Counted from the first letter of the stretch, positions 1 to 12,725 are shown. The stretch is 64,000 nucleotides of DNA from Hymenoscyphus infarciens (GCA_001414345.1 LLCB01000203.1:44670-108669), one strand, 5' to 3'. The notes: generated by a model from the sequence alone, not told the origin. Numbers and translations: made by a program.

Positions 1-1676
1 AATATATTCTTAATTATAAGTTACTTAGTAGTAGAGTTATTAGAGAGTGTATACTTAATATACTATTATATATTAAGCCTCTCTTTTACTTAGATTATAA
101 TTTAATAAAAGCAAGCTTTAATAATCTCGCTATCTTTATTAGAAGTAAAGAAGAAGATAAATAGTAAGTATACGCTCTTAGATAAGTAATATACTAATAA
201 GAAGAGCTTCTATTTAAGGTAATTAGTTTTATAAGTAGAATTAATTAGTATAAGATATCTATTCTTTATAAAGAGCTTAAGTCTCTTTACTTTTACTTAT
301 ATAAATCCTTAAACTTTATACTCTTCTCTACTCTTTAGCTTACTCTTTTTAGAGCTCTTTTCTCTTTTATTAATAATAATAGAGTTATAAAAGTAGAGTC
401 TCTTTCCTTATATTATACGTTTCTTTAAGTATTCTATTACTTATTCTATCTTAATAAAGAAGCTATCTTACTTATTAGAGAATTTAGAAGGTTTAATTAA
501 TCCTTTAACTCTACTAAAGCCTTATCTCTAAGTAATAGTATTAAGTAATCGTTTCTAATTACGTATATCTTTAAATAAGAGATATCGTTCTCTAGTATTA
601 TTTAATTACGCTTAGCTTCTTTTAAGAGTAACTATAATAATAGAAGGCTTATATCTAACTTTAAGTTAGCTTTTAATAATTTAGTATATAGTATAATTCC
701 TTCTCTTTAGATTATAATTATTAAGAGTATAGCTATAATCTTCTATAGTAGTAGTTTATATAATTTAGATCTAATTATTAAGTTAGTAGTAGATTACTTA
801 AATAGTATAAGAGCACTCAAGAGTTAAATTATATATAGTATTAATTATTTTATTAGTAGCTATACTTTAATTCTTTTTATACTTAAAGATATAATTATAT
901 TAGAACGTTTATATATTATCTTTATTACTTTAAGAGGCGTACTTAATACTTTATACGTTTAAGAGATAAGGCTATAATATATCAAAGTCCTTCTTAGATA
1001 GTAATATCTTATCTAAATCAGTATACTTAAATAACTTCTCACGCTACTATAAGAGGCTCTTAAGATTATTAAAGGGATTAACCTTTTATAGAGGAGAATA
1101 AAGAGTCTTAGGCTATTTATATACTCGTAGGTTAGGAGAGTTAGGCTCTATCTTAGGCTCTATCTTAGGTTAAAAGATCTAAAAGATAGAAAGGAGTATT
1201 AACGTATTTAAGTATAAATTTAAATTCAGCTATAAGCTAATTTAGATATACTAAATATAGATATAATATAATTTATATTAAAGAGGTAAAAAGGCTTAAA
1301 TTTATTTACTTTTATATATAGGAGACACTTACTCTTAGTAGGTAGGTATAGGAGAGTATCTCTTCTACTAGAGAGTCTAGGAGGCTAGCCTCTTAGAGAA
1401 AAGATAAGTACCTATATATATTACTATTAGAATATGTCTAGAAGTTAAGTAATACTCTAAGGAGGTAAAACTAAGGTTATTCCCACTTTTTAGAGATATT
1501 AATATTTTTATCAGTTTCGTTAGTTCAACTAGTTAAGTATATATTTAAGTATTTTATAAGTATTAGACACTTTTAAGTAATAATTTAAGTTATATTTATA
1601 GTTTCTAGAGTATTAGTATTTAGAAATATAATAATATATATATATAATATAAAAGGATTTTAAAACGCTTCTGACA
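1..1676. repeat. AT-rich RIP-degraded block (left)
   Basis: Very AT-rich sequence made largely of TA, TTA and CTT/AAG words, with stops in all frames and no ORF of gene length. This fits repeat DNA mutated by RIP. It continues beyond the left edge of the window. I found no terminal repeat or protein motif that would name the original element. Confidence 0.75.
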
Positions 1677-1800
1677 GAGTAAATAGGAGGACGAGGAGGC
1701 GAATCACGTAGTAGCGCTCTTAGCATACCAGGGGCTAGAGCGAGTAAATAGGAGGATGAGGGGGCGAGTCACGTGGTGGCGCTCTTGGCATACCAGGGGC
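1677..1800. repeat. 59-bp direct duplication straddling the RIP boundary
   Basis: Two copies, 1677-1735 and 1742-1800, at an offset of 65 bp. They differ mainly where the left copy has A and the right copy has G (for example GTAGTAG against GTGGTGG, TTAG against TTGG). The left copy abuts the AT-rich block and the right copy abuts normal-composition DNA. Confidence 0.7.
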
Positions 1801-4436
1801 CCCTGCTAGCGTTGGGACAGAATAGCGCAATCCTAATAATTTCGCTACAGCTGTTCGACCATTTTGGACTACCCCGCACTTGATCCAACTCAATTTTAAC
1901 TGATTCACCGCGGGGTACCACCGTTCTTGATCCCGCCGCAGCTCGCAAAGAATACAGGGAAAGTACAAGTAATTCTGAGCGGTTGGGGAACTACCGACAT
2001 CTAATCTGGCCAATAAAAATAGACGAGTCAAGAAGAGTAGTGGGGGTATTAAAACCAGCTACGAAAGCTGCAAACGTTGGGTGAAATAGAGCAGGTTTAT
2101 ACATCTGCCAACGTTACTTAAAGATGACCGACCCATGGTGTGCTTCTTTTTGCTTTCATTGTGCTGTTCGGCGAATCATTTGATCTGTTGTTGTCCGAGA
2201 ACGTCTAATACTCTTGAACAATACTTCTGCTTGCCCTAGACTGTGTCTCACAATGAACGTCACGTCGAGTAAGTGTATGGGGAGAGTAATGCCCATGTAT
2301 TCCCTATAAGAATTCCCATCTTTTACTACCTACTCCACTTCCTTTGTCTGAGAGTTTCTTGAAGTTGGCTTGCCTTATGATTTTTCGGGCTTGGACTAAA
2401 AGAGAAAGAGATATGGTATTCTCATTGCAATGACATGAACGTTTTGACCTTGAGTCGGAGGCGGCTTGATTGGGATTGGATACTCTGGGGAATGGTGTCT
2501 CGAAGGAAGGGCCTCTGGGACTTTCTATTGCTTGTTGATAGTTTGGTCTTAGGGAATTATTGCAGGTGCAAGGTCAAGGGAAGTGGTATTGGCATTCAAT
2601 AATGTAGGGTGGAGACTTAGGTGTTTATTGCTACCTGGAAGAAACCCTTTACTGGACGTAGGAGGAAGTTTAAATACCCCAAGAGTGAGCTAACCCCAAT
2701 CCGGTCTGTCATCACAAGTGTGAATATCTAATACAACAACCGGAATTTTTCTTCGTTGGAAAATATCGTTTGCGTCACTTTTCACGGCGATGGAAGAAAA
2801 CTGCTCTTCCTATCAGAACTTCCTGAGATATAGTCCAATAATACCTACCGGAAGCAGCTTGTAGGAAAATTTCAAGAGATTATCTGCCAAGGGAATTCAT
2901 CATAAAGCAGAATGGTGCGGACCACCCAGACGACGGGATGGTTGCTGAAAAAAAATTATTTGGTCGGGGAGAGCCATTCATTCATGGGTACAGATGTTTA
3001 GAAGATGTTCGGAAACTCATAACTAGTAGAGCCCAGGAAATGAAGTTGTTGGAACGTGGACTGGAAGGCATTTTATGAAATTGGAAATTTGCATCTTATC
3101 CTGCGTGAGAGGTCCTGAGGTCCCATCTTCTCTGCAAGAAACTTGGTTGAGGAGAGAAGGAAGATGATAGGAGTCTCCCGAGTGTTGTACGCGCTTCGGG
3201 AGAGAAGAGAAAAGAAGTCTCCATATTATTATTATTTCCTTGGATAGCAAGCTTTGTTTGCTTTTTGAAAAGCAACTCTCCCTGTCACGTAATATATAAA
3301 GCATAAAACAGGGACGTTTAAGTAAGCAAAAGAGTATTGAAGTATTCGTTGAGTTTTGAAAGCTTATTGTTTGTGGTGCACCTCCTACGCTTTCCAGGTC
3401 ATGATGCGCCCCCCTCGGGTTAGGGTAAGGGCTAGGGCTAGTAGTTAGGGTTAGATATGAACCCCTGTAACTCCACCGAGCCGTGACAGCACGTGACACT
3501 CAGCTTTTCCTTGTCGCTTTTTGCGGGCCATTCAACCTCACTGTTACTCGGGATACTGTTGGTGGCGGTGAAAATAGAAAGGACATGCAAAATAATTCAA
3601 GTCTCGGAGTATCCTTAGAGAAACTAAAACCTAATTCTTTCGTAGTGTTTTGAGCATTAGTAGTACTCATTATTACTATTTTTCCATTCATTTCACTCCA
3701 AGTAGAAAAGCCCTTTCCCCATCTTCATTTCAAAACTCATTGTAAAAAGAGCATCATTGTAAAAACAGAGTCAGGAACTTTCAAAAGCGGTCGCCAAAAG
3801 GTATTGAAACTACAATAGTGAAACAGATTCATCTGAACTGAACTTGAGTGAGCAATTCTATAAGAGTGATTCTCAATATCAAAAGGTTACACTGTTCTGT
3901 TCTAGTCACCATTGAAGACTTACAAACTAATGACTTCCTTGGCACTGACCACTGAGTCCAAAAAACTGTAAACTGAATTGTTCAAATGACCGATGAGCGA
4001 AGTGACAACATTGATCCAAAATGTTCTATATCGATACTGGAATAGCTTTATTTTAGCAATAGCAGGTAACTTGTTCTATCTCTGAAGCTTGATTTTCCTA
4101 TTTATGTTCTTACGATAGTAAGTAATCAATTGAAGACTTTTTTAAAAGCGGCGGCCAAATCGCTTGACATTCACCTCCACCCCCCCCCCTTAAACTCGCT
4201 TCATGCAACTTCACTCTAGAATTGACTGGCTCTTAATTTTTTGAACCTGCGCCACCAAAGTTAGCGCGACGCACACATGTGCTCGAAATCTTCAAATTCA
4301 AAACCTCGCTCGACCTTTCCCTCCACAACACAATCGAAATCAAGCAACTCTTTTCCTTGCACAACATTCTACTGAACCCAAGCTCGCGCAATCCGCAAAC
4401 TACCAAACCCCCAAATCGCAAGCATCACAGCTTACG
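1801..4436. other. Intergenic, no supported gene
   Basis: Normal-composition DNA upstream of the coiled-coil gene. ORFs here are short, overlap each other and lack splice-linked continuation or recognisable motifs. It holds the telomere-like tract at 3417-3455 and a poly-C run near 4182-4190. Confidence 0.5.
3417..3455 (+). repeat. Interstitial telomere-like tract
   Basis: Degenerate TTAGGG-type units: GGGTTAGGG, then TAAGGG, CTAGGG and CTAGTAG, ending in TTAGGGTTAG. The fungal telomere unit is TTAGGG. At about 39 bp it is short and internal. Confidence 0.6.
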
Positions 4437-7400
4437 ATGCAACGCCGCAAGATTGCTGCTTGCCGCCGGGCTCGCCGCCCTCCAGTAGGTCCTAGACCTC
4501 CAGTAGGTCCTAGTACTACGCAACCCCAGCCCGTTGCCATCTTCGGTGCCCCATCCGCCTCGCGATCTACGATTAGTTCCGCCCTGCAATTCACATTGGG
4601 CTCGACCGTCGCAGCGACCGCCTCCACAGCCTATATGCCAGGCGATACCGAACCTGTTCAGTAAGACCACTCATCGTCCTTCGATTCTTCAATTTACTAA
4701 CTCTTTGGTAGGAACGGCGCCCAAGGCTCAAGCCAGCTGTCCACGCCCGGTAAGTTTCCTCGCGTTCCCTCCCTTTTTCCTGTAGCTAACCTTGTTCTAG
4801 CAACGGAGCCCAGGATCAAGCTTAAGTTGTCGATGAGACCTCCAGACACAACCAGCAGTTCTCAGGTCCAGTAAGTTTTCCACAACGGTTTCCAAATCCC
4901 TCTTTTCATGATGATTTTAACGCCATGCTAGAAACACTTCCCAGGGTCCACCAATTGAGCCAGACATCGGGATGATTGACATAGAGCAGTATGTCAAAGA
5001 ATGGTAAGTTATCTCGCTCGGGTTCCTCGTTATATTGTATCGTGTCATTGACATCTTTAGCCATGATAAAATTGCTGCGCTTCGAGCAGCTGAGGAAGCT
5101 GATGAAGCTGCTGAAGCTGCTGAAGCGGCCAACTCTGGCAATGCTGCCCATGAGTAAGTCTTTTCTATACGTAGATCTCCACGTCTCCGTCGCTCATTCG
5201 CTTACCTCCCTTTCGCAGTGTCCCCCAAGAACTTATCGATCCAGCCTTGTTGGCCGCATCACAAAATCTCGATCCAGCAACATACATCCTTAGTAAAGGA
5301 AAGGAAGCCGAGCAAGTCAAACCTGCCGAGACCACACACCAACCTCAAGTCGAAGCTAGTGAGAGTGGCGAGCGAAAGGAGTTCGGGTACAATGATATCG
5401 ACATGGATCGAAACGTACATCCACCAAGTGAGAACAATATTGTCAACCAGTCCTCCCTTGTTGCATCGAATGGTGACGACTTGGATTTTCCGGGGTTCGA
5501 CCTATTGCGGGAATTTAACAACAGCACCCAAAATATGTAAGCTAAGCCATATCTTTCAAATTCTTCTTCATCATTCTCAAGTAACTTACACATATCTAGG
5601 GAGGAGTTGAACCAGTCTGCCATTCTCGACACTGGTCTCAATGGCCCCAGTAATTCCACGCTTCCTGATTGTCCTTCAAATATGATGAACGATTGTTTCC
5701 AAGGATCGATGCCAACGCAGAACAACGCTTTTGACCCCACTCTTGATTACACGAACTATGGTAATGACTTTTACACGACAAGTGATAATACCAGCTTTGA
5801 TCACTCTCCAAATGCCAATGGATTCGATACCTTCGGACCAGCTGAAAACAATAATTTAAACCAGCACGCACAGTTCGCGGATCCCGAGTTCGACTTCACA
5901 ATTCCCGAGTTGCCGGACTGGATGACAAATGAGAGCAATGGGCTTAACGATCCTGCGTCTTTTACAGGCGATTTCTCCCTTGATACCATGGAAAGTTTGT
6001 ACGTTTTCCCCTTCATTCTATTTTCACTGTAAATTTTCAACTCACTTACACCTGTGCTCTTAGGGACTGGCCAAACAACTCCCCACCGAACTTCCAAGGA
6101 AGTGACTTTGCCGCTGGCAATATGACCCAACCCACCCTCAGTTTGGACGAAGCAGCTTTATTCAACCACGAGATTGCCACCCTGAAAACCACAGTTTCGG
6201 AGCAGGAGAAGACCATTGTCGAATTGAGAAACGAGATGGCAGCCATCACAGCATCAATTACAAAGGATATGGAGCTCGCAAACCAAAATTCCCAATTACG
6301 TCAAGAGATTGGCACACTCCAAGTGGCCGCACAGGCGCATGAACGAACTATGCGAACTATTCAGAGCTCTTTAGCTGAGTTTGCGGCATTGAAGGATGCA
6401 CTTCGCGCTGCGAATGCAGAAGCCACCAAGCTTCGCGAGACCGAAAAAGAAGTGCAAACTTTGAAGTCACAATTGGATGTCGCGAATGCAGAAGCCACCA
6501 AGCTTCGCGAGACCGAAAAAGAAGTGCAAACTTTGAAGTCACAATTGGATGTCGCGAACGCAGAAGCCACCAAGCTTCGCGAGACTGAAAAAGAAGTGCA
6601 TACTTTGAAGTCACAATTGGATGTCGCGAATGCAGAAGCCACCAAGCTTCGCGAGACTGAAAAAGAAGTGCATACTTTGAAGTCACAATTGGATGTCGCG
6701 AATGCAGAAGCCACTAAGCTTCGCGAGACTGAAAAAGAAGTGCATACTTTGAAGTCACAATTGGATGTCGCGAATGCAGAGACTGAAAAACAAGTGCAAA
6801 CTTTGAAGTCACAATTGGATGTCGCGAATGCAGAGAGACAGAAGCACGAAAAGGCCTCGAGCGAAGTCACAAAGTTGAAGGACAATTTGCTCAAGGAAAA
6901 CGAGCAGCACCAAAAGGCTTTCTCGGAAACAAGAGACCTCCTCAAGGATTCCTCCCGCGAAGTTGAGAGATTGGCGGCAGAATTGCGAACCTCCAACCAG
7001 CAAAACCAAGAGTACGCGACAACACTGTGCCAATTGCAAACATCGCCGCAAGATGACGCAGAGCTTCAAGGAAGAGTTACCGAGCTAGAGGAGCAAGTCA
7101 CCACCCTCCAGGCCAAAGTGACTGAGCAGAAGGCTGAAATCACGACCAGAGACAACAAGCTTGCGGGAACTAGAGCGACCAAGGCGGAGTTGAAGGATGC
7201 GTTAAAAATCGTATCCGACAACAAAGCCAAGATCGATACACTAGAGCGCCAAGTCAATGGTGTGAAGAAGCAAGATCGCCGAGACGATGCTTGGGAGGAA
7301 AAGGCCCTAAAAGCCCAGGGCGCCCTCGACGATAAGGTCAGGGAGGTGGGCCTCCATATCAGAGGAAATAAAAAACTTCAGGCGAAGTTGGATGAGCTAA

Positions 7401-8272
7401 ACCTGGAGTATGAAGCGGCAGTCGACCGTTGCATTAAGGCAGAAGAAGCTCGGGAGAAGGCCGAACAAAAGTGCAAAGAAAACGCTTCTCGAATCGTGGC
7501 AGTGGGGCGCATCAAGAGCGCGGAGTATGATCTGAGACTGGCGTTGGACGAATGCAGTGGCTTGCGACATCAAGCCGTTGACAACAAATATGCCCTCGCT
7601 AAAGCCCAATCCGCGAGAGAAGAGGCCGAAAAGCTCGGCTCGGAGACTCAAGAGGCTTTGGAGTTGACTCAAGAGGCTTTGGAGTTGTCCCAATGTGCGG
7701 TTCTGGCTCTCGACCTGGAGACTTTTGGCCTCGAGGTGGAAAAAGCAATTCTAAAGGGCCACGACAGAGATCTCGCGACGCGCATCTTGAATGCTGAACG
7801 AGATCTTGGTCTGGCCAAGAAGAAGCTTGAGAAGTTCGGGTCGCCCCAACCGGCCCAAACTGATTCGGAAACCCAGACCGTCGCTGCGACCCGCCCTCGT
7901 TTTGCCCCTTCGCCTTCTTGGTGCGTGATTCTTGCCTTGTTGGCAATCATTGGTTCTCTCCTCGGCTTTCTGTTCTTGGATCCCACGGCTCGCCGTGCCG
8001 TTCGCATCGCTCTCATGAATTTGCATGAGTGGTCGGGCATCATGCTCGATGATGCTCCGTCCATTGAACTGGACGAGACCATCATCCCAGAGGTAGTCCA
8101 GCTCTTTCCTTCCGCCACCACCCTTTCGCAGATCCAGGGGGTCATGGCACCCGTTTGCCTAGAGAATCGGAGTGCTTGGTCAGATGTCGCCTCGGGTGGC
8201 ATCTGTTTCGGTCGCCCCAAACTCCTCTGTTGGTTTTTGAAGGGTGTAGAGTGGCTTCAAACCCTCTACTAA
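4437..8272 (+). CDS. Long coiled-coil protein with C-terminal membrane anchor
   Basis: Eight exons: 4437-4660, 4712-4749, 4801-4870, 4932-5003, 5061-5153, 5219-5536, 5600-5998 and 6064-8272. All introns are GT-AG and every junction keeps frame, giving 1140 residues. The first ~420 residues are low-complexity (Pro/Gln/Ser, then acidic, with an Ala/Glu stretch HDKIAALRAAEEADEAAEAA). From about residue 425 to 950 the protein is a nearly continuous coiled coil. Residues 522-659 are five 24-residue repeats (NAEATKLRETEKEVQTLKSQ plus LDVA) and one shortened copy. Residues about 1025-1044 form one hydrophobic helix (CVILALLAIIGSLLGFLFL), leaving a ~96-residue tail. The layout suggests a tail-anchored scaffold or tether, but I do not recognise a family. 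ATG 4437 is the first ATG in the frame continuing through exon 2. Confidence 0.8.
6413..6826 (+). repeat. 72-bp tandem coding repeats
   Basis: Five 72-bp units followed by one 54-bp unit that lacks six codons, in frame inside the coiled-coil gene. Copies are nearly identical in DNA, differing at a few positions such as GTGCAA against GTGCAT. This indicates recent expansion or homogenisation. A short copy near 6780 is the degenerate 3' end of the array. Confidence 0.9.
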
Positions 8273-9892
8273 CCCTTCATTGCCATGGGGGGGGGAGGGT
8301 TCTTGTTTCTTTTTGTCCGGTGGTTCTTTTCTGCACTTTCGAGGCCGATGCAACTTTGTTGGACTCCTAATCAGAAGGATCGTCTTTTGGTAGCGGTATA
8401 CTTCCTTGAGGCTGGCAGTCTGGGTCTATGATCTAAGATTGCTGGACTCCTGGAACTCCCACGGTTACCTTGAGATGTGAATTTTGATTGGTGGGACCTT
8501 CGGACTTGTTTAGCTCTCCCATGGATTGTCTTAAGGTAGTAGTAGATTTCCATCCCCATGGTACGCATGTTCCCGTGGTCTACGATCCAGAGGCTTGCTG
8601 CTCGGGAGTTCGGAGCTATTATTACTGATGATTCAAGGGTTAGTTAGCTTTCGGACAGATTGTTGTATGAATTGTATTTGAGGGTGCTTTTAGGCATTCC
8701 TATGTGTAGATTAGAGGAGAAAAGTGTTTGTCTTTTTTGGGAGCAAAGGAAATAGAAAAGCATTAAAACAATTCTCTGTCTTGAAACCTGTGAACTTGAA
8801 CGTAGATAAAACCTGAAATTTGATAGCTTTGTAGAGAAGTTGAAATATGTGTAATTGTGATTACTGTGTATCGTACGTCTCTAATTGTTCTCAAAAACAA
8901 TGAAATCTCTTATCAAAAGACTATAATTTTTATTTTTACTTGCGAAATATAATAATGATTGAAAGTAATAAATAGTATAAGGGTAAACTAGTTAACTACT
9001 TGAGTAGTAGTCAGAGTAGAATAGTAGTAATTAAGGACTCTACTCTACTTCTCTCTTATATTAACAATAAAAGAGAATAAAATTATTCAAAAATAGAAAT
9101 AGATTAAACCTTTTACCAAACCTTTTTAAGTTTTTAAATAAAAAGACAAGAATAATTCCCAATTACTATTTAAATAACTAAGAAACTTCTTTTCCTATCC
9201 TCTTCTCAATGTAAAGAAAAAAGAAACAAAAAAGAATCAGAAGAAAGAAACTTTACTTCCAAATAAACAAGAATAGAAATCTCAATCTCAATATCTCATT
9301 CTCCTCTATTCAAATCTTCTCCTCTCTTCTAAACTATATAAGAACTTTGAAAACAAAAAGACATACAACTACACTCAAAAAGAGGTATAAGAAGAAGAAA
9401 AAGACATTCCCTAATTTCTTAGCAGTGATTGACTATCTCTCTCCCAATTCCAGATTCAAAACTTACTCCTAACAATCCCTCATAAAACTTTCGAACTAAT
9501 TAAAAATACAGAGTAAAATGACCCCTAGAAAAAGAACACAGACTAGAAGGAAGGATGGATTTCTAAATAATGTAATTGATTTATATATAACACATACTCC
9601 ATCAAGAAACCATTACCTCAACATCTCGATTCCCACCCTCCCTTCCTCCAAAAGCAAAAAGAACCCCGACTTTCAAAATCCCAGCATGAGCAGTAAGCAC
9701 CCGCAACGCAAAAGTAGTGTAGACCTACCTACCTAGTTAGACAGGACGAGTTCCTCACACCCAACCTAACAAGTAACATCCTAAAGATCTCCCGGAGAGA
9801 TAACAATCCAAGTGGTATAATTCAAGTGCTATAATAAACATCTACATCTATATTACATCACATCACCACTACACCACCACTACACATCACAC

Positions 9893-9953
9893 CAACTCCT
9901 AATCGACATTAACCAACTCCTAATCGACATTATCTAACTCCTAATCAACATCT
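9893..9953 (+). repeat. 21-bp tandem repeat, three copies
   Basis: Consecutive units with core CAACTCCTAATCGACATTA; the third copy diverges. Non-coding. Confidence 0.75.
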
Positions 9954-10037
9954 CAACCCACCACACACCATATAAACCCATCAAACAAGAGCCCATCTAT
10001 CTACCCTACAACTCTACACCCTTTATCAAGAACCCAC

Positions 10038-10120
10038 CCTCTCTCCTCTCTCCTCTCTCCTCTCTCCTCTCTCCTCTCTCCTCTCTCCTCTCTCCTCTCT
10101 CCTCTCCTCTCCTCCCTCCT
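10038..10120 (+). repeat. CCTCTCT microsatellite
   Basis: About eleven consecutive 7-bp pyrimidine units, then CCTCT variants. Lies 3' of both flanking genes. Confidence 0.9.
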
Positions 10121-10607
10121 ACCTAAAACGGGACCTAACAACACACCTCGCTATTCCAAGTCAATCAGTCTACGCTTCCCTACCTACCCACCAGCACATC
10201 TTCTATCCCTAGTCCGACCACCTTTTCACCAAGTTAGAGGTGCGAATTTCCTCCCAAAGAACTTGAGGTTGGGAATTGCGCCTTAAAAGCATTCCTTTTC
10301 GGCGTCGAGGCCAGTTTCCATCTGTCGAGGGAATCGGAAGAAAATAATGTCCAAAACTGTTGCTACTCACGTGACGATTTGCAGACCGAATTTGCTTGGT
10401 GACGAGCAGAGAAGGGTGTTACCATCAAGAGCAATGAAACGGGTATCTGCATCGTGTCACCACCGAGGAACAATACGCGCACCTATCCGCAAACTTGGGA
10501 TTTCAATTCATTATGCAAGAGCACCTCGGTAGCATATACAGAAGGGAAACAACATTCGAAAAATATTCACAATTGTCACCTACCACCATCCACCTACTTC
10601 GTACCTC

Positions 10608-12055
10608 TCAATCACCAAGCCCAAGTAACCTTCCGGCAACCCCATTCCACTCATCATCCCATCGTCTCCCCCCCTCAACCACAGCACCCTGTCTCAGCAC
10701 CTTGAGCTCCCTCCCCTCCTCATCCCCCAAAATGCGTTGCAAAGCAGCAGCAAGATCGCCACTAGTCACAAAACCACATCCATTAACACCCTCCTTAACC
10801 AGCTCCCCCCAACTAGCATAATCCCCATACCCAACAACCGGTAAACCAGCCCCAAACATATCGACAACTTTCATGGGCAGATCGACACCACTGCTACTCA
10901 TATGTAAACACACCCCCAGATCGGCACATGCTAACAACGTGGCGTAGTCTTGGGTACTAAGCCAGGCTGTGGAGATATATACATTTTGGAGCTTAGATTG
11001 TGCGTTAAGAGCTGCGATGCGATCAAGGTACATTTGTTTCTGGGGACCCTTTCCGGTGATGATTGCTAGGATAGGAGGTAATTCTTTGGGAGATGCGGAG
11101 TATGCACATAGAGCTTCGAGAAGGAGGTTGAAATCCTCGTCTGGTGTCCAGGATGTACTACTCACCAGTAGCCGTGTCTTGGCAGTCATGATGGCCCCTG
11201 CGTGCTCTGCAGTTTCTGGTAATCTTTCCAAGAAAGCTCGACGGGTTATATTGCCAGATATCGGTTGGAAGATTTCAGCAGGTCTATCATGGAGAGTAAA
11301 TATTGGGGAGCGGACATTGTAGGGTCGGTTTTGATGTTGCTTGGCCATGGCGTCTGTTACGGTAAACGAGGCTGTGGGTGCCCATCTGCCAAGGGTAGCC
11401 TCGTAGTACTTGGCAATCTTGACAAATGGGTGGTTGGCACCTCTTGTTCCCGCGAGAATTGTCCATCCATAATTATGCCAGTCGATGATAAGATGGGTAT
11501 TGCGAAGGAAACATATTATTATGGCGACAAGTAGGGTCGGAATAGAAGGCGGGTTTTGGACCAGAAGCCACCTGGCGGGTTTGGTGGAGTAGCCCAGCGT
11601 GTAGAACAGCGTCCATATCTGCCATAAGACCTTCAGAGGTCCCGTGAGGATGAATGGAAGGGATTTCGAGCGGAGGATGGCAGGTGGGGGGGATAATGGG
11701 ACGATGTTGATGCTAGGGCTGTGAAGCACTCCCGGGTGTGGGGTGGATTCTGCACGAGGAAGAAAATTAGTTGGCTGCCACCCACACAAGAATTCATTGT
11801 GAAAATCCGACCTTGATATCCGATTAAATCGACTCTCCCGCCATTCTTGGTGATGCTCATGGCATGGTATTGCATCCGCGGACTGCGCCCAATGTCCCCG
11901 AGAACCAGCACTTGGACGGAGACTTTGGGCTCATCGGAGCTATTCAATCTGGCTTTGGGCGGCGAGTGCTTGACGTATCGCGAGGGCAACATCAGAAGGA
12001 GCAGAGTCAGGGTGGTTGAGACCACCACGGCCAGCGTCAAGACGAGTTCCAACAT
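10608..12055 (-). CDS. ALG1: Chitobiosyldiphosphodolichol beta-mannosyltransferase (ALG1)
   Basis: Adds the first mannose, from GDP-mannose, to GlcNAc2-PP-dolichol on the cytosolic face of the ER in N-glycan assembly. Two exons, 12055-11812 and 11749-10608, with an intron of 62 nt (branch CCAACTAAT); the split codon rejoins as [16 protein letters not shown]. The 461 residues match the family length (yeast about 449). Visible features are an N-terminal hydrophobic anchor (residues about 2-22), the [13 protein letters not shown] motif, [20 protein letters not shown], the GT-B donor-site segment GKGPQKQMY, and [20 protein letters not shown] near the C-terminus. The donor is GTCGGA rather than GTAAGT, but reading-frame and motif continuity across it support it. 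Divergent from the zinc transporter gene. Confidence 0.95.
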
Positions 12056-12125
12056 GAGTCCGACGTGACTTTACGGCAGCGCTAGAAGCCGTTGGCGGGT
12101 GTGGTTTAGCGTCGCATGATTGGGA

Positions 12126-12200
12126 GATTTCGTGAAATGGGATATGGGATATTTCGATATGGGATATTTCGTGAAATGATATGGTATATTTCGTGAAATA
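12126..12200. repeat. Clustered ATTTCGTGAAAT elements
   Basis: Three copies of the near-palindrome ATTTCGTGAAAT, interspersed with GGGATAT words (one degenerate copy reads ATTTCGATATGG). They lie just upstream of the ALG1 start. Confidence 0.75.
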
Positions 12201-12725
12201 GGATAAAAGGGGTTCTCGCTGCTGTTTCGCAGAGCGGAGGCGGAGGTTGAAGGTTGAAGGTGTTGTTAGAATAGATGTGTGAGGTTGTTGGTGGAGAGTG
12301 GGAGTGAAGTGTGTCGAAAAGAGTTCAGACGAAGCTGAAGCTGGAGTTGGAGCTGGAGCTGGAGCTGGAGCTTGATCAGCTTTGCCAGCCTCGTCTGAAA
12401 TTCTGAGCCACAGGTGAGCCACAGCCGTTGGTCTCGACTCCGGCGGCCGGTTGAACCTGCATTGCATGAACCGTATTCATATCCTGTGCCTGCCGTTTTC
12501 AGCACCCTTGAAGCCTAGAGTTTGGCTGAGAGGCGTCCGCCAGTCCTGTTTAGGCAGCATATCAGCATACCAGCAAGGTACATGGTGCATGGTACATGGT
12601 ACACGCAGCCTTCCCTGTCAGCTTGTCTTTGGACGAGTCACAGTCTTTCTTCCAAGTCCCCCACGGCAGGTGTTACCTTGCCCAATTACCCCAATTACTT
12701 CTACGACTCGCACTCTAAAATCAGG

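Larger units (their letters stand above)
8273..10607. other. Intergenic with simple repeats
   Basis: Between two genes that point toward each other (coiled-coil gene plus, ALG1 minus). It contains a G run at 8287-8294, a moderately AT-rich purine-laden stretch at about 8930-9500, three copies of a 21-bp unit at 9893-9953 (core CAACTCCTAATCGACATTA) and a 7-bp pyrimidine microsatellite at about 10038-10120. A 72-codon ORF at 9518-9736 has no supporting feature. Confidence 0.55.

Noticed and set aside
1735..2031. 98-codon minus-strand ORF beside the RIP boundary
   Set aside because: Low-complexity ends, overlaps the 59-bp duplication, and has no splice continuation or motif.
3023..3499. 158-codon minus-strand ORF
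   Set aside because: Runs through the telomere-like tract and lacks recognisable protein features.
6357..6996. Antisense repetitive ORFs
   Set aside because: Mirror images of the 72-bp coiled-coil repeats; no independent support.
9518..9736. 72-codon plus-strand ORF
   Set aside because: Basic, low-complexity, in repeat-rich intergenic DNA with no supporting signals.
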